Assembly: GCA_964629225.1 (NCBI GenBank)
Contig: CAZVQC010000010.1
Coordinates: forward strand, 1 to 63,480
Source of the DNA: RUG14199 sp964629225
GTDB taxonomy: Bacteria; Bacillota; Clostridia; Oscillospirales; CAG-272
Direction of reading: 5' to 3'
Length of the DNA stretch: 63,480 bases
Part shown: in pieces, positions 42,018-50,667 of the stretch
How positions within the stretch are numbered: the stretch's first letter is position 1
How the letters are laid out: each line of letters starts with the position of its first letter
Position numbers and translations under genes: made by a program
The notes under the pieces: model-generated
Database searches by the model: none
What the model was told of the DNA's origin: nothing
What the model saw: the letters and a program-made list of their open reading frames with translations, nothing else

Positions 42018-43301
42018 ATGAATTTCATTCTTATTTCTCTTGGGACGGTGTTCTTTCTAAATCCTACGGTGGGGCTTTTTGACATTCTTCCAGATGCCGT
42101 GGGAGCGCTTCTCGTCGTATTCGGTATGTCCGGATCGGTTCATCTTGACGAAAGGCTCAAAAACTCTATTAAAGCGCTGTTCCCACTTGCGGTGGAAAGT
42201 ATCGTCAAGTTCACTGTCGCCGTTTCGGTTCTCGTTACTGACGGATCCATGGATCTGCTTCTCACTTTTGCTTTTTCGGTATTTGAGGCAATAGTTATCA
42301 CCTCAGCCGTCTCTGATACCGTTTCCGGTATCGGCTCACTTAGGATAAGATACGGAGCCGTGTGGCACGAGGATGTGAAAAACCGCCTTGATATATCGAG
42401 GCTGAAGGCGCCGCTTACGGCATTTGTGCTTGTGAGGACGGTGGCGTGCTTTCTGCCGGAGCTGACGGAACTTCGTATAACAAGGTCATCCGCCACGAAA
42501 GGAGAACTTTCCGGATACAAGCCGATGCTCTATTGGGTTATCCTCATTCCGTTAACGGTGTTTTTTATCCTGCTTTCCGTGCGGTGCTTCAAGTCATTTT
42601 CGGCACTTCGCAGTGACGGCGAAATGGCTGAGCGTATCAAGATCGAGGCGACGGGAGTTGCAGTAACGAGACCTCTTGAGTACTGCTCATTCAGGTTATC
42701 CGTTGCGGCTGTCCTGTTCTCCGCATCGGTCCTCCTGTCAGTGTCACTCTACATAGATGACCGGGACGTGATAACGAAGATATTGACGGCGGTATTTTCT
42801 GCCCTGTTTCTATTTGTCTTTGCCAAAGAGGACAAGAGGTCTCTTGTGCTTGGCGGAGCCTTGTCCGGAGTGCTTGTGATAGTTTCTTCCGTGCTGTCGG
42901 CGCTTAGGAGCAACTACTTTGAGGATCTCACCGAGGAGAACGCCCTTTGGATCGACAGTGCCGCATCGGAGTACGCAGTTATATCGGTAGTTACCGCTTT
43001 GCAGGCATTGGTCTGTTTTGGGCTTGTAGCTGTTACGGTCGCGGTTTTCAGAAGGTTTTTACTCTCTGTGATCTCGGAATTCGAGTTCTCAAGAGACACC
43101 TATCGAGATGCCGCTCTCAGACGGGCAAATAAGCGTGTTTTGGCGGTGTTTGCCTCGGCATCGGTAAATTGTACCGCCGCAGCTCTGTTCGGCTTTCTAC
43201 GCCCCTCATTTCCCGAAATAAACACGGTCCTTATCGGGACTGATATCCTTCTCATCGCATCGGTGTTCTTCCTTGATACGAAGAGTCTTTTGCGGGAATA
43301 G
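42018..43301 (+). CDS. Polytopic membrane protein of unknown function
   Basis: The 427-residue protein is hydrophobic throughout, with about 9-10 membrane segments; it begins NFILISLGTVFFLNPTVGLFDILPDAVGAL. I see no transporter, enzyme or channel motif. The ATG follows the secA stop by four bases, so it is co-transcribed with secA, but linkage to secretion is only inference. Similar proteins of this length with an early NPTVGLFDILPD-like motif may be a Clostridia family, from memory. Confidence 0.6.
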   Translation: MNFILISLGTVFFLNPTVGLFDILPDAVGALLVVFGMSGSVHLDERLKNSIKALFPLAVESIVKFTVAVSVLVTDGSMDLLLTFAFSVFEAIVITSAVSDTVSGIGSLRIRYGAVWHEDVKNRLDISRLKAPLTAFVLVRTVACFLPELTELRITRSSATKGELSGYKPMLYWVILIPLTVFFILLSVRCFKSFSALRSDGEMAERIKIEATGVAVTRPLEYCSFRLSVAAVLFSASVLLSVSLYIDDRDVITKILTAVFSALFLFVFAKEDKRSLVLGGALSGVLVIVSSVLSALRSNYFEDLTEENALWIDSAASEYAVISVVTALQALVCFGLVAVTVAVFRRFLLSVISEFEFSRDTYRDAALRRANKRVLAVFASASVNCTAAALFGFLRPSFPEINTVLIGTDILLIASVFFLDTKSLLRE

Positions 43302-43322
43302 AAGTGGGAATTAAACAGGAAT

Positions 43323-43363
43323 AAAAAAGCGGCGACGGATCTGATCGCCGTCGCCGCTTTTTT
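43323..43363. terminator. Bidirectional terminator
   Basis: The 10-bp GC stem GCGGCGACGG/CCGTCGCCGC (43329-43338 with 43348-43357) is flanked by AAAAAA and TTTTTT, so it ends transcripts from both sides. Confidence 0.9.
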
Positions 43364-43372
43364 AATTTCATG

Positions 43373-43396
43373 ACACCGCTTTTGCGGTGTTTTTTA
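43373..43396 (+). terminator. Second rightward terminator
   Basis: The stem ACACCGC/GCGGTGT (43373-43379 with 43384-43390) is followed by TTTTTT. It backs up the preceding hairpin for the secA transcript and overlaps the stop of the opposing DUF4358 gene. Confidence 0.75.
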
Positions 43397-43906
43397 TTTG
43401 AATATCTCGGAGGTCAGAGCCGTGTTACCCTCGGCATCGTAAGCGACGAGGACAAGAGCGTTGTCGTAATAAGTAAATTCCGCTTTCTCTGCCACAGGTG
43501 CCTGCGCAGGATCGTAGAGTCCTACGTTGTTGATGACGGATGCAAGGTAGACCTCTCTTATTGCAGTCTCAGCCTTGGTCATAGTCTCTTTTGACGTGCC
43601 GTCCTTGAAAACAATGATGGCAAGTGTCCTTGCGCTGTTAGTTCCGGGCGTGGAGAGAAGGTATGAGTCGATGCTTTCGATAACTTCTTCATCCTCAACT
43701 CCGTACTGATACATGAGGATATCCTCGCTGTATTCGTCGGTATCAAGGTAGAAGTATCCGCCGTTGAAGTCGAAATCGTTTTCACATTTTGTTTTGATAT
43801 CGGCGAGAGAGTAGGTGAACTTGTTTTCCTCCGCTTTTTCTCCGCCGCAGGCAGTGATGGCGAGAACGCAGAGGAGGAGTGCTAAGAACAGTGACAGTTT
43901 TTTCAT
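43394..43906 (-). CDS. DUF4358-like lipoprotein
   Basis: The 170-residue protein has a lipoprotein signal with lipobox AITAC (Cys20). The mature part (FTYSLADIKTKCENDFDF, MYQYGVEDEEVIESIDSYLLS, LAIIVFKDGTSKETMTKAETAI) resembles DUF4358 proteins, small Clostridia lipoproteins often next to AlgX/DHHW-type proteins. Function is unknown. Here too the upstream neighbour, 22 bases away, is a DHHW-type protein. AAAGGA lies 10 bases before the ATG. Confidence 0.65.
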   Translation of the reverse strand: MKKLSLFLALLLCVLAITACGGEKAEENKFTYSLADIKTKCENDFDFNGGYFYLDTDEYSEDILMYQYGVEDEEVIESIDSYLLSTPGTNSARTLAIIVFKDGTSKETMTKAETAIREVYLASVINNVGLYDPAQAPVAEKAEFTYYDNALVLVAYDAEGNTALTSEIFK

Positions 43907-43928
43907 TGCTTCGGTTCCTTTCTTTTTG

Positions 43929-45614
43929 TCATCTGTGAGATGAGGGGATCTGATTCTTCATGATCGCCGTGTGGTTCAGCATATTGGTGATGTATTTTTC
44001 ACAGCACTCTACGATGACTACGTCCGCATCTGCCGCTTTGACCTCATTGATGTTGAAGTCATAGGTCCAGTTGAACGTCGACGTGTAGAAACTGTCTTTT
44101 AAGAACGTATTCAGTGCGATGGAGTAGGAGTCTCTGATCATATAGAGAGAGGGTGCGCCGTAGTTTGAGCTGTTCTGCCATCTGTACCAATAGAGGTGGT
44201 CGGAGTATCCGTTCGGCCATTGGTAGGAGTAAAAGAACTGTCCCCACCTGTCTTTGCTGTCGTATTTGAATCTGTCGGCGGTTTTGCCGTTTTTCAGCGT
44301 GTAGACGGGACCTATTTCGCTTGTGGCGTCGTAGTTGCCCTGGGCGAATGCTTGGTCTTTCATGAAGGTCTCGCAATAGTTGATCTGATAGTCGCTTCTG
44401 TCGTGGACTACCACATTTGGAAAGTCCTTTTTGATCTCGTTTATTATTTGCTGGTATGCCACGAATCCGCCGTGATTGTTCCAGTGGGTGTCGGTCTTGT
44501 AGTAGAGAAGCCTTGCCGGGTCTTTTGCCTTTGCCGCAAGGAGGCTTTCCCGAACGTCGATAACGTTGATGCCTGCGTTTCTGAACGCGTTCACCACCTG
44601 GTCGAATCTGCGGTATGAGCCAATGGGATAACTTTCCGGCATATAGTCGTTGTATACGGTGTTTTTGTTGGGTATTATTACAACGTACATTTTCACGCCG
44701 ATTTTGTTGAGCTCGTCGTTTCTCTTGGTCATCATGGAGACCTTTGACTGCAGCATAGTATCCGTGTAGAGAGAAGTTCCGTCGTAGTCGCTGAAGGAGT
44801 CGGCACAGAACACGAAGCCGTCATAGCCGACAAGACTGCTGTTGTAGGCAACGTTGCTCTCAAAAAGGAAGCCTGGCTCGAAGTCTGAAAACTTCCTATC
44901 GGGGAATTGGTTCTGAGCACCGCTTGTGGTGCCTTCTTTTTTCATGGGCATGAAGGGCAGAGTGCTCGATGTGTCCTCATACTCCGATATTGGGGCATCG
45001 GCATAGGTGTGGATCCGATCAAAGGTAGATGAGCTGCCCGAGGAACTTGACCCGGATGATCCGGATGAACTCGATGAGCTGCCGGAATTTCCGCTTGAAG
45101 ATTGGCCGGAGTTTGAGGTGGCACCGCCTGTGCCGGTATTACTGCCGGCATTGCCAGTTGCATTACCGCCGCTGACGTCGGTCTCTTCGCTTTCTTCGGT
45201 GGTCTCCTCAGACTCGCTGTCGGTATTATCGGTAGTATCCTTCTTTATTACGTCGGTCACCTCGGAGGAGGTGTCACCGGAGTCGGTACCGTCCGCTTCC
45301 ACGGTGTCTGTATCCTCGGGTATTTCGGTGGAATAGGATCTTTTATTACTGATAGCCGTTGAGGCCAGTACCGTAACGCAGACGGCAATGAAAAGACACA
45401 GCGACCCGGAGAGAACAATGGAATAGATCTTCGTATCCCGATCGGTAAAAAGTCTTCCTATCCTTTTGAAAAGCTTTCTAAAGAATGCGCCGATCCCGCT
45501 GATTACAGCCTTGAGAGAATTTTTAGGGGGCATTCCTACATTTGTTTTATTTCTGCAAACGCCGCAGAAGAGCTCGCCGTTCTTGATCTCTGAACCGCAT
45601 TTTTGACATTTCAT
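43929..45614 (-). CDS. AlgX/DHHW-type SGNH acyltransferase-like protein with an N-terminal zinc ribbon
   Basis: The 561-residue protein starts at ATG 45614 with GAGG eight bases upstream. Residues 3-20 form a zinc ribbon (CxxC at 3-6 and 17-20). A membrane segment (about 62-88) and a long Ser/Gly/acidic linker (about 95-205) follow. The outer domain has YKTDTHWNNHGGF near residue 395 and MIRDSYSIALNTFL near residue 510, the catalytic Asp-His and Ser blocks of AlgX/AlgJ-like O-acetyltransferases. These usually work with an MBOAT acyl carrier, none of which is in the window. Poly-acetylation of a surface glycan is likely but unproven. Confidence 0.75.
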   Translation of the reverse strand: MKCQKCGSEIKNGELFCGVCRNKTNVGMPPKNSLKAVISGIGAFFRKLFKRIGRLFTDRDTKIYSIVLSGSLCLFIAVCVTVLASTAISNKRSYSTEIPEDTDTVEADGTDSGDTSSEVTDVIKKDTTDNTDSESEETTEESEETDVSGGNATGNAGSNTGTGGATSNSGQSSSGNSGSSSSSSGSSGSSSSGSSSTFDRIHTYADAPISEYEDTSSTLPFMPMKKEGTTSGAQNQFPDRKFSDFEPGFLFESNVAYNSSLVGYDGFVFCADSFSDYDGTSLYTDTMLQSKVSMMTKRNDELNKIGVKMYVVIIPNKNTVYNDYMPESYPIGSYRRFDQVVNAFRNAGINVIDVRESLLAAKAKDPARLLYYKTDTHWNNHGGFVAYQQIINEIKKDFPNVVVHDRSDYQINYCETFMKDQAFAQGNYDATSEIGPVYTLKNGKTADRFKYDSKDRWGQFFYSYQWPNGYSDHLYWYRWQNSSNYGAPSLYMIRDSYSIALNTFLKDSFYTSTFNWTYDFNINEVKAADADVVIVECCEKYITNMLNHTAIMKNQIPSSHR

Positions 45615-45667
45615 CTTTTTTTCCTCGTTTTTTTGAGTGTGTCGCCCGCGAAAAGGCAAGGCATTAT

Positions 45668-46528
45668 TCAGCCGCACATCGAATCTTTAATGAATTCAAA
45701 GGAGCGGCACATCCTGTCGATATTGATCTCGGTTCCTTCTGTGATCCCCTGGGATTCAAGGGTGAACGATCCCCTGTAGTCCATTTTTTTCAGCATGGAG
45801 AAGATAAGAGGGAAGTCCGCAATGCCTTCACCCGGATGATACACCGGCCTTAAGCAGGAAAAATCCTTCTTTTCTCCGATGTAGTCACTTATGTGAACGT
45901 GCTCTATGAACCGGGCACAATCCGACGAGAGAGTCTCGGCGGGCTGGCGGTGGCAGGTGGCAAAGCGGGTGTCGAACACAAGACCGCATCTTCCGAGGCT
46001 GTCCCCCATCGCCATCCAGTTCGTAAGGGGATCTGCCTTGACGGAGGGAACGTTTTCGCACATCAACTTGATGCCATAACTGTCCGTAATATCGATCATA
46101 TGCGGCAGTGTCTCGATATTGTATGATACCCGAGTGTCGGAGCAGAGTCCGCCCCAGAGGTGGAGCACCATACGAGAGCTCTCTGCCATGCACGCCGCCT
46201 CGCAGTTTTTCTTCAACATATCGAAGGCTTTTTCCTTCGTTTCCTCGGCAAAGGATCTGTTTCCGTCAAAGTAGGCTACGGCGGCGTTTGAAAGCAGAGT
46301 TCCGATTTCCTTGTCGGCATGGATCACCGGGAACACGGCTCCGCTTGAGCGGTAAGTACCGATGATCTGCGACAGCTTTTCGTAATAGAGACCGATCATC
46401 ATAAGTTCGGCGCCGTCAATGTAGTTTTTTTCCATCAAGGCGGGGATGATCTCTCCCACCTTTGTTGTATCGTAGCCATTTCTTCTTTCCACAAGACAGC
46501 CTGTTGAAAGAAACAAACTATTCGTCAT
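45668..46528 (-). CDS. Sugar phosphate isomerase/epimerase family (xylose-isomerase-like TIM barrel)
   Basis: The 286-residue protein has the AP-endonuclease-2 / xylose isomerase-like barrel pattern. Metal ligands of the family fit the Glu in DGAELMMIG, His in FPVIHADK, Glu in KLMCENVPS, Asp-His in EHVHISDY, and Glu in FTLESQG. Members isomerise or epimerise sugars or inositol derivatives; the substrate is not evident. It lies 53 bases upstream of the AlgX-like gene on the same strand, probably in one transcript. The binding site is weak. Confidence 0.78.
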   Translation of the reverse strand: MTNSLFLSTGCLVERRNGYDTTKVGEIIPALMEKNYIDGAELMMIGLYYEKLSQIIGTYRSSGAVFPVIHADKEIGTLLSNAAVAYFDGNRSFAEETKEKAFDMLKKNCEAACMAESSRMVLHLWGGLCSDTRVSYNIETLPHMIDITDSYGIKLMCENVPSVKADPLTNWMAMGDSLGRCGLVFDTRFATCHRQPAETLSSDCARFIEHVHISDYIGEKKDFSCLRPVYHPGEGIADFPLIFSMLKKMDYRGSFTLESQGITEGTEINIDRMCRSFEFIKDSMCG

Positions 46529-46607
46529 TTTACCATCACTTCCATCCTTGCGCTTTTATGATATCATAAAAAAACTCCATAATCAATATTTTTCTATGAA
46601 AAATGAT

Positions 46608-46635
46608 TTGCAAATCCTTTTTTTTGTGATAGAAT
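46608..46635 (+). promoter_or_regulatory. Promoter of the MutS-like gene
   Basis: TTGCAA (46608-46613), 16 bases, TAGAAT (46630-46635), 31 bases before the ATG. Confidence 0.6.
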
Positions 46636-46666
46636 ACAGTAAGACACTGACACGAGGAAAAATGTT

Positions 46667-48268
46667 ATGGAACTTACTGCAAGCAGCGAGAGGCTCAGCC
46701 TGCTCTACCCGGATGCCTCAGAAATAGGTTATGCTATGAGGGACTCCGGTGATGCACTGAGAGATCTCGGATTTTTTGAATACTTTGACATGAAAAACGG
46801 GGATCTGTCGGATATGCTGACGGATGATGCCGAGACAGTGAAGTACCGTCAGGCTACCTTTCAAGATGTTTTGAATGCTCCCGAGGCTGTAAGCATCCTC
46901 AAAAAGACGGTGCCGATGCTGAGTGACATCCTCAGCCTTCGCAGAATGGAGCACGAGAGCGGGGAGGAGGACTATCTCTACAGTATCACAGAGGTGGAGC
47001 TCTACGTGTCCCTTATCGATTTTTTGTCGGAGGAACTTCTCCCTTTGAAGGACCGTTTCACGGGAGATGCCATGTGTGCTCTCTGTGACAGGATATTCGA
47101 GCTTTCGAAAAGCGAAAGGTACATTGAGATCAATAAGAAGTTGTCCGAGCTCACAAACAGAGTCCGTGAAATAAAAAGTGTCACCATTGGTGTCAACCTT
47201 GATGCGGCGCTGAAACCGGAGTCTGCGGGAATACTGTCTGTCAACAACGGTAAGTTTCGCTCCGGGCAGGTCCTTGAGAAGATACTTCGCCTCGATTTTT
47301 CAAAAAATGAGATGACTTGCATCGCCCCGCTTCTTCCTTTTTCGAAGAATATGTCGGAGAGCGAGCAGCTATCCATGAACTACGCTTTCAATTCTGCCTT
47401 ATCTTCAATATTTAAGACTGATTTCAAGGCTTGGAAGAGGATAGTTCGCTCCTATGTCCTTGAAAATATCGATTTTCTCATCGGAATGCTGCCGGAAATA
47501 GAGTTTCTCACGAAGGCAGTTGACTTTCTTCTCATGCTGAAGGAGAAGAATGTGACTCTTACGTTTCCTACAGTGGTGACGGATGACGTGGCTTGTTTTT
47601 CCGCATCCGGGATAATAAATCCGGTCATTGCTCTTAAGACCGACGGTAAAGTAGTCGAAAATGATATCTCTTTTGACGAAAAGGCCGGAGCATACGTTAT
47701 TACCGGACCAAACAGAGGCGGAAAATCCGTTATCACCTGTGCTGTGGGACAGGCGGTGATAATGTGCGCACTGGGGCTTCCGGTCTGTGCACGGGAGGCG
47801 ATGATATCTCCCGCGGACAACGTGTTCTGTCATTTTCCCACAGACGGCGCTGATACCGTGGACAGAGGTCGGCTCGGTGAGGAGTGTGTGAGACTTTCCG
47901 ACATAATATCCAAGGTGACGGAAAAGAGCGTGGTGCTTCTTGACGAGACGCTCTCCTCCACCGGCGCAGAGGAGGCCTCGTATATCGCATCGAGGGTACT
48001 TTGCGGCTTTTGTATCGCCGGATGCAGAACTCTTTTCTCGACTCATCTTCATTCCTTGGCAAGCAGGATATCCGAGGTGAACTCGGAAGCGTTGAAGCTC
48101 GGAGGCCGTCCTTGCGACACTCTTGTTGCGGAGATATGCGAAGGAGAGAGAAGCTTCAAAATAAAAAGAGAAGCACCCGACGGAAGAAGCTACGCCGAGG
48201 ATATTGCCGGTAAGTACGGGCTTTCCCTTGATGAGATAATAAAAAAGGTAGGAAAAAGCTCGAATTGA
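46667..48268 (+). CDS. MutS-core ATPase lacking the mismatch-recognition domain
   Basis: The 533-residue protein has only the lever/clamp-like helical region and the MutS ATPase. Walker A is ITGPNRGGKSV (Gly347 to Ser354), Walker B is VVLLDETLSSTG (Asp426-Glu427), and STHLHSLA closes the site. The N-terminal mismatch domain with its Phe-x-Glu is absent, and no Smr endonuclease domain as in MutS2 is present. It belongs to the small MutS-related group of unclear role. GAGG lies 10 bases before the ATG. Confidence 0.8.
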   Translation: MELTASSERLSLLYPDASEIGYAMRDSGDALRDLGFFEYFDMKNGDLSDMLTDDAETVKYRQATFQDVLNAPEAVSILKKTVPMLSDILSLRRMEHESGEEDYLYSITEVELYVSLIDFLSEELLPLKDRFTGDAMCALCDRIFELSKSERYIEINKKLSELTNRVREIKSVTIGVNLDAALKPESAGILSVNNGKFRSGQVLEKILRLDFSKNEMTCIAPLLPFSKNMSESEQLSMNYAFNSALSSIFKTDFKAWKRIVRSYVLENIDFLIGMLPEIEFLTKAVDFLLMLKEKNVTLTFPTVVTDDVACFSASGIINPVIALKTDGKVVENDISFDEKAGAYVITGPNRGGKSVITCAVGQAVIMCALGLPVCAREAMISPADNVFCHFPTDGADTVDRGRLGEECVRLSDIISKVTEKSVVLLDETLSSTGAEEASYIASRVLCGFCIAGCRTLFSTHLHSLASRISEVNSEALKLGGRPCDTLVAEICEGERSFKIKREAPDGRSYAEDIAGKYGLSLDEIIKKVGKSSN

Positions 48269-48330
48269 CCGCTTTTTTCACCGAATCGGGGAAGAAAGTA
48301 CCTTAAAAATGAAAAAAATCAAAAAAGGTA

Positions 48331-48359
48331 TTGATTTTTGCGATCCCGTGTGCTATAAT
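48331..48359 (+). promoter_or_regulatory. Promoter of rpmB
   Basis: TTGATT (48331-48336), 17 bases, TATAAT (48354-48359). Confidence 0.85.
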
Positions 48360-48414
48360 CGCTATTGCTGATTTTAGAAAAGTAATCAATTTCAATATAA
48401 CGGAGGTGCTTAAG

Positions 48415-48600
48415 ATGGCAAAGTGCTCGATTTGCGGAAAGGGCGTTACATTCGGTCAGATGGTCTCCCACTCACACCGTAGAACAAACAGAGCTTGGAA
48501 ACCCAACATCAGAAAGGTTAAAGCCGTAGTTAACGGAACACACACTACTGTTTCCGTTTGTTCTCGTTGTCTCAGATCCGGCAAGATTGAACGTGCCTGA
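48415..48600 (+). CDS. rpmB: 50S ribosomal protein L28
   Basis: The 61-residue L28 begins MAKCSICGKGVTFGQMVSHS and contains RTNRAWKPNIRKVKA. Both zinc-ribbon CxxC pairs are kept (CSIC and CSRC), so it is the zinc-binding form. GGAGG lies eight bases before the ATG, with its own promoter and terminator. Under zinc starvation such forms are often replaced by Cys-less paralogues; none is seen here and no Zur box is present. Confidence 0.95.
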   Translation: MAKCSICGKGVTFGQMVSHSHRRTNRAWKPNIRKVKAVVNGTHTTVSVCSRCLRSGKIERA

Positions 48601-48630
48601 TTCTTCAGATAACAGTTTCAATATCAGAAG

Positions 48631-48652
48631 AGCAGGCCTATGCCTGCTTTTT
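48631..48652 (+). terminator. Terminator of rpmB
   Basis: The stem AGCAGGC/GCCTGCT (48631-48637 with 48642-48648) is followed by TTTTT. It also lies just before the 48667 gene, so that gene may depend on read-through. Confidence 0.8.
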
Positions 48653-48666
48653 GATTTTTTGAGAAG

Positions 48667-49401
48667 ATGAAAAAGATAAAATGTGCCGCAGTGTCGTCCC
48701 GGATTCCGGAGGAGTGTCATGAAAAACTTCTCGATTATTGCGACGAAGTTTTCATGGTGCCGACGGACGGTTTTTTGCCGGACCCGGTGTGTCACCATCC
48801 GGACATGATATTCACAGTTATCGGTAACAGCTTCATCTGCCACCGAGTTTACTACGAACGAAACCGCAATGCGTTGTCTCACTTCCTTTCAAAATGCGGA
48901 CTCGTTCCGGTGCTCTCCGAATGCAGACGGGAGGCGAGATATCCATTCGATATCGCTTTTAACGTGCTTCAAAATGGCAGATATCTATTCTGTGATATTG
49001 ATCACACGGCACCCGAAGTGCTTTCGGCGGCTGAGCGTGCGGGCCTTGAGACCGTCAAGGTGCGTCAGGGCTACGCCGGCTGTTCCGCTATCGCCACGGG
49101 AAAGGCTGTCATAACTTCCGACCCGTCGATACTCAAGGCTTGCTTGGGACGGTGCGATACCGTTGACATGGGTAGAGTGGATATCTCCCTTCCGCCCTAT
49201 GACACCGGATTCATCGGTGGAGCGGGGGGATACTGTGACGGGAAGCTGTTTACATACGGAAGGATCCAAACGGAGCTTCTTTCACGCAAAAGTGATGAAG
49301 GAACTCTTTATGATGCTTTTCGAAACGCAGATATCACGGAGACGGTGCCTCTTTGTGAAACGGGGCTGTTCGATCTCGGTGGTATCAAATTATTCAACTG
49401 A
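48667..49401 (+). CDS. DUF6873-like protein (GME-fold family)
   Basis: The 244-residue soluble protein resembles, from memory, the DUF6873 GME-fold family: VSSRIPEECHEKLLDYCDEVF near the start, VCHHPDMIFTVIGN, YPFDIAFNVLQNGRYLFC, then VKVRQGYAGCSAIATGKAVITSD. The C-terminal GFIGGAGGYCDGKLFTYGRI is also typical. The fold is shared with arginine deiminases and amidinotransferases, but no activity is known. No good binding site precedes the ATG. It is followed 14 bases later by an esterase gene. Confidence 0.6.
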   Translation: MKKIKCAAVSSRIPEECHEKLLDYCDEVFMVPTDGFLPDPVCHHPDMIFTVIGNSFICHRVYYERNRNALSHFLSKCGLVPVLSECRREARYPFDIAFNVLQNGRYLFCDIDHTAPEVLSAAERAGLETVKVRQGYAGCSAIATGKAVITSDPSILKACLGRCDTVDMGRVDISLPPYDTGFIGGAGGYCDGKLFTYGRIQTELLSRKSDEGTLYDAFRNADITETVPLCETGLFDLGGIKLFN

Positions 49402-49415
49402 AAAAGGAGTTAATT

Positions 49416-50234
49416 ATGAAGACCGAAACTATTCCGATGAGTGAGACCAATGAGCTTGTATGGCTGCGCACTTACATTTCCGAGGACGAGCCGGAACTTC
49501 AGGCAGGTCCCCGTCCCGCAGTTATCGTTATCCCCGGCGGTGCTTATATGTTCCTGTCCGACAGGGAAGGAGAGCCGGTCGTCAAGAAATTTTTTGCGGA
49601 GGGCTTCAATTGCTTCTTGCTTCACTATACGGTGGGGGGAGCGGCAAGATTTCCGAATCCTCTCCTTGAGATATCAAGGGCGATAGTTCTCATCAAAGAG
49701 AATGCGGAGCGGTTCAACGTGGATCCCGACAGGATCTTTGTCTGCGGTTTTTCAGCCGGAGGTCATTTGGCTGCGGCAATAGGTACTATGTGGGCATCCG
49801 AGGAGGCAAAAGCGTCACCAGACATGGCGTTCGGTATGAACAAGCCCCGTGGAATGATACTTTGCTACCCTTGGATCACTCTAGATCCCAAATACGGTCA
49901 TGAGACCTGCGCACGTCTCGTCAGCGGTGGCGAATACACGCCCGAGATCATCGAAAAACTCTCCTGCGACAAGGCGGTGAATGAAAACACCGTCCCCGCC
50001 TACATTTGGACTACGTCCAACGATGAATGTGTTCACCCGATGAACTCAATCCTTATGGCAGAGGCTATGTGTCGCCATAACATTCCCTACGAGCTTCATA
50101 TTTTCAGCGACGGTCCTCACGGAATGGCTCTTTGTAATGACCAGACTGCCCACGGCGATAAGAATCTCGAAAGAGTCGACTGTGCTACTTGGGTAGATGA
50201 AGCGATCAAATGGGCTTTGGGACTTGATAAATGA
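49416..50234 (+). CDS. Alpha/beta hydrolase (carbohydrate esterase-like)
   Basis: The 272-residue protein has the alpha/beta-hydrolase fold with oxyanion hole PGGAYMFLSD, nucleophile elbow GFSAGGHLAAAIG, acid in WTTSNDECVHP and His in DGPHGMALC. This matches the BD-FAE/acetyl-xylan-esterase-like group that removes acetyl or feruloyl groups from plant glycans. There is no signal peptide, so it acts inside the cell on imported material. GGAG lies seven bases before the ATG. Confidence 0.82.
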   Translation: MKTETIPMSETNELVWLRTYISEDEPELQAGPRPAVIVIPGGAYMFLSDREGEPVVKKFFAEGFNCFLLHYTVGGAARFPNPLLEISRAIVLIKENAERFNVDPDRIFVCGFSAGGHLAAAIGTMWASEEAKASPDMAFGMNKPRGMILCYPWITLDPKYGHETCARLVSGGEYTPEIIEKLSCDKAVNENTVPAYIWTTSNDECVHPMNSILMAEAMCRHNIPYELHIFSDGPHGMALCNDQTAHGDKNLERVDCATWVDEAIKWALGLDK

Positions 50235-50241
50235 CTTGTGC

Positions 50242-50272
50242 AAGGCTTGAAACGGCGTTTCAAGCCTTTTTC
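50242..50272 (+). terminator. Terminator after the esterase gene
   Basis: A perfect 12-bp stem (50242-50253 with 50257-50268) closes on GGC and ends in a T run. Confidence 0.9.
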
Positions 50273-50523
50273 CTTCCGTGTTTAATACTGGCAATTATCT
50301 TCCTTGTCTGCGTTTTAACCGGTGCTAAAGTGGGTGTTCCTTCAAAAATGCTTAGCGGGGGCTTCTTTCGGCCATGACGTTTCAACAAAGATACTCTTAT
50401 GATAACACGCCTTGCCATCGCAGTATTTTGATGCAGAAGCGTGAGGCGGGTGTCATTTTTTCAGATCCGTAACGAATTACCGTCTTGACAAAAGTAAATA
50501 ATTTGTAAACTAAGGAAAATTAC
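50273..50523. other. Intergenic region upstream of rpsB
   Basis: No supported gene is seen. On the minus strand a 40-codon open stretch (about 50345-50465, containing ETSWPKEAPAKHF) lacks a start and binding site and may be a degenerate remnant. A lone TTGACA at 50482 has no matching -10. Confidence 0.4.
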
Positions 50524-50552
50524 TTGCAAACCGGTGCCTTGTATAGTATAAT
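50524..50552 (+). promoter_or_regulatory. Promoter of rpsB-tsf
   Basis: TTGCAA (50524-50529), 17 bases, TATAAT (50547-50552). Confidence 0.85.
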
Positions 50553-50557
50553 ATTCG

Positions 50558-50667
50558 TTGCGCGAAAACGCAAAACACACATACGGAACAGATCCTGCCG
50601 GTGCCGCAAATGCGGCTGCAGTGTCACAGTCCGTGTGGTGGAATCAACCGAAGGAGGACATCAGAAT
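50558..50667 (+). other. Structured rpsB leader
   Basis: The leader of about 110 bases holds two small hairpins, TTGCGC-GAAA-ACGCAA-like (50557-50572) and GCCGC-AAAT-GCGGC (50605-50618), before AAGGAGG. Such leaders often bind S2 in autoregulation, but I cannot match it to a named motif. Confidence 0.4.
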
